From the NCBI GenBank assembly GCA_021845945.1, contig JAJZRD010000016.1, positions 1 through 33,731 on the forward strand: a DNA stretch of 33,731 bases, read 5' to 3'. Source of the DNA: Chloroflexota bacterium (GTDB lineage Bacteria; Chloroflexota; UBA6077). Shown here piece by piece: positions 30,677 to 33,731 of this stretch. Below the pieces are notes generated by a model. The model did not search any database, had not been told where the DNA came from, and saw nothing but the letters and a program-made list of their open reading frames with translations. How positions within the stretch are numbered: the stretch's first letter is position 1; each line of letters opens with the position of its first letter. A program made the translations under genes and the position numbers.

Positions 30677-31870
30677 ATGGAGAGCCAGCCCTGGTCCGAT
30701 CTGATCGAGCGCGGACTCGCCGCTCAGTGGGAAACGATCGTTGCCGCACGACGCCACCTCCACGCCCACCCGGAGTTGAGCTTCGAGGAGGTGGAGACTA
30801 CTCGATTCCTCGCCAGGACCCTCGATCAGGCCGGTATCTCCTGCCACCCGGGGCCTCTGGACACGGGACTGGTCGCCGATGTCGGCAGCGGTGAGCGGAC
30901 CATCGGCCTCCGGGCCGACATCGACGCCATCAACGTTCAGGAGGAGAGCGATCTGCCCTTCAGCAGCCGGGCTCCGGGGAAGATGCACGCCTGCGGCCAC
31001 GACGGGCACGCGGCCATCCTGCTTGGAACGGCCCTGGTCCTGAAAGGGGTGGAGGACCGGCTACGGGGAAGGGTGCGGATGGTCTTTCAGCCCGCCGAGG
31101 AGGCGAACCCTTCTGGAGGGCGGATGATGGTGGAGCGGGGATTCCTGGACGAGAGTCCGAGGATGGAGGAGCTTTACGCCCTCCACCTCCAGCCATCGCT
31201 CCCCCTGGGAAGGGTGGGGGTGAAGGCCGGTACGATGATGGCCTCTTCCGACGGTATCACCCTCCGGCTGCTGGGCAAGGGCGGGCACGCGGCGACCCCC
31301 CACGAGGCGGTAGACGCCATAGCCCTCGCCGCCCAGGTGATCGACGCCCTCCAGTACCTGGTGAGCCGGAGGTTGAACCCCGTGCGCCCGGTGGTGCTCT
31401 CCTTCGGGATCATCCAGGGGGGGACCCGCCACAGTGTGATCGCCTCCGAGGTGGAGCTGCGGGGGACCCTGAGGTGCGTCGACGGGGAGACCAGGGAGCG
31501 GGCCCTGGATCTGATCCGGCAGACCGCCCAATCGGTGGCCACGGGTTTCGGAGGTGCCGCGGAGCTGACCGTCCAGCCCGCGCAGCCCGTCACTCGCAAC
31601 CATTCCCACTGCGTGGCGCGAGTTGCCCGGGCGGCCACGAAAGCCCTGGGCCACGAGGGCCTGGTGATGTTGGAGGATCCGGCGATGACTGCCGAGGACT
31701 TCAGCCGATTTGCCGAGCGGTTGCCGGCGGCCATCTTCTGGCTGGGCGCCGGGGTCGGAGACAACCCCTCGCCCCTTCACAGCTCCAGGATGGTCTTTCC
31801 AGACGAGGCCATGGCCGCAGGGGTTCGAGTCTTCGCCCAGCTGGTGGCCGACTTCTTCGACCTCTCCTGA
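30677..31870 (+). CDS. M20D-family amidohydrolase (hippurate/N-acyl amino acid hydrolase type)
   Basis: A 397-residue metallo-amidohydrolase of the group that includes hippuricase, IAA-amino acid hydrolases and N-acetyl-diaminopimelate deacetylase. Signatures are RRHLHAHPELSFEEVET, HACGHDGHAA (Cys106, His108), FQPAEE (Glu141/142), ALHLQPSLPLG with His170, the dimerisation-domain GKGGHAATPHEAVD, and the last ligand region PLHSSRMVF. No signal peptide. It begins directly after the nagA-like stop with GGGAGG upstream, so it is translationally linked. It probably removes an N-acyl or amide-linked group from the imported compound, but the substrate is unknown. Confidence 0.9.
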   Translation: MESQPWSDLIERGLAAQWETIVAARRHLHAHPELSFEEVETTRFLARTLDQAGISCHPGPLDTGLVADVGSGERTIGLRADIDAINVQEESDLPFSSRAPGKMHACGHDGHAAILLGTALVLKGVEDRLRGRVRMVFQPAEEANPSGGRMMVERGFLDESPRMEELYALHLQPSLPLGRVGVKAGTMMASSDGITLRLLGKGGHAATPHEAVDAIALAAQVIDALQYLVSRRLNPVRPVVLSFGIIQGGTRHSVIASEVELRGTLRCVDGETRERALDLIRQTAQSVATGFGGAAELTVQPAQPVTRNHSHCVARVARAATKALGHEGLVMLEDPAMTAEDFSRFAERLPAAIFWLGAGVGDNPSPLHSSRMVFPDEAMAAGVRVFAQLVADFFDLS

Positions 31871-31882
31871 CCGGATGAAACG

Positions 31883-31905
31883 TGGGGCGGGGACATGGTC
31901 CCGCC
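31883..31905. terminator. GC-rich hairpin between convergent genes
   Basis: GGGGCGGGGAC-AT-GGTCCCGCCCC folds into a stem of about 10 bp with one bulged G. It lies 12 bases after the M20 stop and 7 bases before the convergent stop of the next gene. No T-run, so it may terminate in both directions only weakly. Confidence 0.5.
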
Positions 31906-31912
31906 CCCGGTC

Positions 31913-32881
31913 CTAACCCTCCCTCGGGTAACTCCCCTCGCGCACCGCCTCCAGATGGGCCAGCAGCGTCGGCCCGGCCCAGCCGGGCATCCCCGTCTCC
32001 CGCACCAGCAGCTGCGGGATCTGGTAGATCAGCTCCGCCAGCGCCCCCAGGAGGATCTCCCGCTTCGTCGTGCCGGGCATCCGCCCCGCCGCCCCGGCGA
32101 CCGCCCGGTGGATCTGATCGGCCGTGTGGAGGGAATCGAGGAGGAAGGCTCTGGCATCTTCTCCTCGGCGCGTCGGGTCGTTGATGGCGCCGCCGCCCTG
32201 GAAGGCGTGGCCGAGGCAGAGCACCCGGGGATCCAACCGCAGCAGCCCGGCCAGGGAGCGGCGGTACTCAGTAGCGTTGGAGTAGAGGGGATACACCCCC
32301 GGCCTCGAGCCCTGTCCCTGAACGGCGTCCCCGGTGAGGAGCACCCCCTCCGATTCCCAGTAGTAGGAGACGCACCCCGCCGTGTGGCCGGGGGTGTGGA
32401 TCGCTCGAAGGTGGATGCCGGCCCCGAGATCCACCACGTCCCCCTCGGACAGGAGGACGTCGGCCCCCGACGGCTCCCCCGCCATCCCGGCGATGTTGTC
32501 CGCCAGCCGATTGGTGACATCGGCTGGGAAGTCGAGGGCACGGAGGGGCGCCACCGCCAGCTCGATCTGCGCCTTCACCGACTTGGCCATACGGAGGTCG
32601 CCCGAGTGAAGGTAGATGAGGGCGTTTGATGCCTCCTTCACCTCCCGGTTCCCGCCCGCGTGGTCCATGTGGCCGTGGGTGTTCAGGATCAGGTCGACGT
32701 CGGCCAGGGCGAGGCCGGTTTCGGCCAGGGCGGGCTGGAGAACCGCCCGGGATGTGCCGGCGGGGCCCGTGTCCACCAGGGCGACGCTATCCCCCCGGAT
32801 CAGGTAGAGAAAGACGGTTCCACCCCCTCTATAGAGGACCGTGATCCTGTGAAGGGACTTCTGAATAGGGCTGACGCTCAT
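31913..32881 (-). CDS. Metallo-beta-lactamase-fold hydrolase (second)
   Basis: A 322-residue MBL-fold protein. The metal motif is NTHGHMDHAGG (His69, His71, Asp73, His74), with further ligands in HTPGHTAG, LLTGDAV and CLGHAF. The N-terminal strands ITVLYRGGGTVFLYLIRGD and VALVDTGP are typical. A C-terminal helical domain (about 240-322, with GALAELIYQIPQLLVRE) resembles the winged-helix tail of LACTB2-like proteins. The ATG at 32881 (MSVSPIQ) was chosen because the longer frame upstream is basic, low-complexity and overlaps the opposing zinc-ribbon gene. It converges with the operon end, so it is a separate unit. Substrate unknown. Confidence 0.86.
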   Translation of the reverse strand: MSVSPIQKSLHRITVLYRGGGTVFLYLIRGDSVALVDTGPAGTSRAVLQPALAETGLALADVDLILNTHGHMDHAGGNREVKEASNALIYLHSGDLRMAKSVKAQIELAVAPLRALDFPADVTNRLADNIAGMAGEPSGADVLLSEGDVVDLGAGIHLRAIHTPGHTAGCVSYYWESEGVLLTGDAVQGQGSRPGVYPLYSNATEYRRSLAGLLRLDPRVLCLGHAFQGGGAINDPTRRGEDARAFLLDSLHTADQIHRAVAGAAGRMPGTTKREILLGALAELIYQIPQLLVRETGMPGWAGPTLLAHLEAVREGSYPREG

Positions 32882-33012
32882 AGCTTGCACCCGGTAATGG
32901 AGGTTTGGGATGGCGAGAACCCCAGTATAGCCGATCTGCGGCCGGGGGTGCGTTGACTTTCTGAGATGGGTGCGGCAAGATCTGGGGGTTATCTGTTGAG
33001 GCCGCTGCGCCG

Positions 33013-33731
33013 ATGTACTGCCCCGAGTGCGGCGCCGAGAACGGCGCTTCCGCCCTCCTCTGCACGGAATGTCGAGCACCCCTCGGACGGTCCGGACTCC
33101 AGGCTGTCAGGCAGGGCCGTGCCGCCGTACCCTCGCGACGACGGCCCAGGGTCGCCGCTCGGGGATCTGCCCTGAGGAGGGCTGCGGTTCCGCTACTGGT
33201 CGCCGCCCTCCTGGTCGCGGAGCTGTGGTGGATCTTGTCGAACGGCTTCAGCTGGGGCCAGCCGGCCGTGGCCTCCTCGGGCGCCGGGAATCCCCGGGGG
33301 TCCTCCGTGGCCGCGGCCACGCCGGGAGGGTACGCCGTATTCTCACCGGGCACCCCGTCCCCGACTGCTGCCGGGTCCCTTCCCGCTCCTTCGGTCACCG
33401 CCACCCCGGTAGCCGGGGCGACCTCTGCCAGTACGCCGTCGATGGCTGCCGTCCCGGTCGCAGAGGTGACCTCAACAACCCTGCCGTCTCCCTCACCGGC
33501 TTCGTCGGTGGCCCCATCGACGACCCCGTCGCCGATGCCGTCACCGCTCCCGCCGCCGGCGCGCTCGCCAACCCCCACTCGCGCGGCGGTGGCCACGCCG
33601 TCACCCTCTCCGACAGCCATCCCGCCCACCCCCATCCCCTCGCCGGCCCCGGTGACCCAGGACCCGGCCCTGGACCAGGCCGTGATGGGGATCTTCCAGG
33701 GTCTGCCATCCGGGGCCTCGGCGGTCTTCTG
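33013..33731 (+). CDS. Zinc-ribbon membrane protein with Thr/Pro/Ser-rich linker, 3' end cut by window
   Basis: The frame from ATG 33013 stays open to the last base (239 codons, no stop). It begins MYCPECGAENGASALLCTEC, a classical four-Cys zinc ribbon (Cys3, Cys6, Cys17, Cys20). A basic segment (SRRRPRVAARG) precedes one membrane helix at about 57-75 (AAVPLLVAALLVAELWWIL). About 140 residues rich in Pro, Thr, Ser and Ala follow. The end (DPALDQAVMGIFQGLPSGAS) may begin a folded extracytoplasmic domain. This layout is common in sensor-like or secreted-domain-bearing proteins of Chloroflexota. The function lies in the missing part. Confidence 0.72.
   Translation, partial: MYCPECGAENGASALLCTECRAPLGRSGLQAVRQGRAAVPSRRRPRVAARGSALRRAAVPLLVAALLVAELWWILSNGFSWGQPAVASSGAGNPRGSSVAAATPGGYAVFSPGTPSPTAAGSLPAPSVTATPVAGATSASTPSMAAVPVAEVTSTTLPSPSPASSVAPSTTPSPMPSPLPPPARSPTPTRAAVATPSPSPTAIPPTPIPSPAPVTQDPALDQAVMGIFQGLPSGASAVF

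Overview
The window is a GC-rich bacterial chromosome segment with densely packed housekeeping and catabolic genes. No phage, plasmid or CRISPR genes were seen. The gene mix (FhaA-N-type membrane protein, FapA/DUF342, DUF1015, GH130, tungsten-type aldehyde oxidoreductase, Dpp-type transporter with a Tat-type lipoprotein, many short palindromic dispersed repeats) suggests a Chloroflexota-like organism. That assignment is an inference from style and gene content, not from a marker gene.

Layout. 1-420: tRNA-Leu(CAG) on the minus strand with its promoter and terminator. 418-3332 (+): a FhaA-N membrane protein, serine hydroxymethyltransferase and a GtrA-like membrane protein. 3364-6448 (-): guaB followed by an NHL-repeat thioredoxin whose reading frame crosses a UGA codon exactly at the first Cys of its redox motif. 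A tandem 18-bp palindrome-derived repeat lies between them. 6793-10583: a DUF1015 protein (+), a conserved hypothetical (-) and FapA (+). 10636-11952 (-): acyltransferase 3 and a small membrane protein. 12240-13589 (+): MurA with an Asp in place of the fosfomycin-binding Cys. 13713-15796 (-): a small Cys-rich protein, a second GtrA-like protein and a GH130 enzyme. 16260-18170 (+): a stand-alone aldehyde:ferredoxin oxidoreductase.

18334-31870 (+) looks like one catabolic regulon. It starts with a near-consensus promoter overlapped by a perfect inverted repeat, then a ROK repressor, a UPF0309-type SIS sugar-phosphate protein, a LarA-like nickel-pincer racemase, a peptide/oligosaccharide-type ABC importer (binding protein and two permeases, no ATPase gene), a metallo-beta-lactamase-fold hydrolase, an Fe-S flavin oxidoreductase, NagB-like deaminase, NagA-like deacetylase and an M20D amidohydrolase. 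NagA plus NagB point to N-acetyl amino sugars. The LarA homologue, M20D enzyme and Dpp-type importer suggest that the imported compound also carries a hydroxy acid and/or an amide-linked group, for example muropeptide-like material. This is a hypothesis. The window closes with a second metallo-beta-lactamase protein (-) and a zinc-ribbon membrane protein (+) cut by the window end.

The strongest unusual signals are the probable selenocysteine NHL-thioredoxin, the amino-sugar/LarA/flavoenzyme regulon, and several families of short palindromic repeats. Two repeat copies sit in frame inside protein-coding genes, and one MITE-like family is present in two copies.
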